Positions 6,861 to 6,992 of a stretch of DNA of 6,992 nucleotides are shown one piece after another. The stretch covers positions 1-6,992 of the forward strand of contig CALLAD010000072.1 of assembly GCA_938002625.1 (NCBI GenBank), in the 5' to 3' direction. The position numbers were made by a program, and so were the translations under genes. The stretch comes from an uncultured Aquificaceae bacterium (GTDB taxonomy: Bacteria > Aquificota > Aquificia > Aquificales > Aquificaceae). Within the stretch, counting starts at the first letter, position 1. Each line of letters starts with the position of its first letter. The notes below the pieces were generated by a model. That model worked only from the letters and a program-made list of their open reading frames with translations. It was not told where the DNA came from and searched no databases.

Positions 6861-6992
6861 GATTTAGTAAGATTTTCAAAAGCTCTTTCATATCTATACC
6901 AATCCTCTTACAGGCCATTGGAAAGAGGCTAAGCTCCGTCATACCAGGTATGGTATTTGCCTCCAGAAAGTATGGAGTGCCATCCTCAGAAA
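6856..6992 (-). CDS. ddl: D-alanine--D-alanine ligase, C-terminal end (gene runs off the window)
   Basis: Only the last 45 codons and the TGA stop are here; the gene begins beyond the right edge. The reading frame ends with PYFLEANTIPGMTELS followed by a helical tail and LLKILLNL. The block E-x-N-T-x-P-G-M-T is the signature of Ddl, an ATP-grasp enzyme that joins two D-alanines for the peptidoglycan precursor in the cytoplasm; its Glu and Asn are Mg-ATP ligands. The closing 'GIDMKELLKIL' pattern is also typical of the Ddl C-terminus. Its stop lies 14 bp from the uvrC stop in convergent orientation. It was too short to stand out as an open frame and was found by translating the right edge. A related ATP-grasp ligase is possible but less likely. 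Confidence 0.88.
   Translation of the reverse strand, partial: SEDGTPYFLEANTIPGMTELSLFPMACKRIGIDMKELLKILLNL

Noticed and set aside
1..6992. CRISPR array, tRNA or rRNA gene, insertion sequence, toxin-antitoxin or phage defence module
   Set aside because: No direct-repeat series, cloverleaf, transposase or terminal inverted repeats were seen; nearly all bases belong to seven conserved protein genes with uniform codon use.

Overview
The window looks like an ordinary, very densely packed chromosomal segment from a thermophilic, autotrophic bacterium, most likely an Aquificales member (Aquifex/Hydrogenobacter/Thermocrinis group). The reasons are the short 658-residue aconitase of the 'Aquifex type', its pairing with malate dehydrogenase, a NurA-family nuclease (a family best known from thermophiles), heavy use of AGG/AGA for Arg and ATA for Ile, Lys/Glu-rich proteins, and almost no intergenic DNA. 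The lineage is an inference from protein character; no rRNA or other marker is present.

Layout. Positions 1-5127 hold five minus-strand genes that read as one transcription unit in the order obg (ribosome-assembly GTPase), nurA-like nuclease, AEC-family permease, aconitase, and malate dehydrogenase (its N-terminal 110 codons; the rest lies beyond position 1). The junctions are a 17-bp overlap, a 25-bp overlap, a 32-bp gap and a 3-bp gap. Positions 5156-6841 hold uvrC (nucleotide excision repair endonuclease) on the plus strand, divergent from obg with only 28 bp between the two start codons. Positions 6856-6992 hold the C-terminal end of a minus-strand D-alanine--D-alanine ligase gene, convergent with uvrC and separated from it by 14 bp. 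There is no gene-free stretch longer than 32 bp, and I see no RNA gene, CRISPR array, insertion sequence or other mobile element.

How the genes relate. Aconitase and malate dehydrogenase are consecutive-pathway enzymes of the TCA cycle, which in Aquificales runs reductively to fix CO2. The AEC permease directly upstream might move an organic acid, but its substrate cannot be read from sequence. Obg, NurA-like and UvrC are housekeeping or genome-maintenance proteins, and their linkage with the metabolic genes may be no more than genome compaction.

The most interesting signals are regulatory. obg and uvrC both lack a Shine-Dalgarno sequence and each has a sigma70-type promoter placed so that its transcript would begin at, or about 5 nt before, the start codon; the two -10 boxes overlap. 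A perfect TATAAT also sits over the stop codon of the permease gene, in position to give the acn-mdh pair its own promoter. I found no convincing previously undescribed system; the NurA-like gene without HerA in view is the nearest candidate for follow-up.
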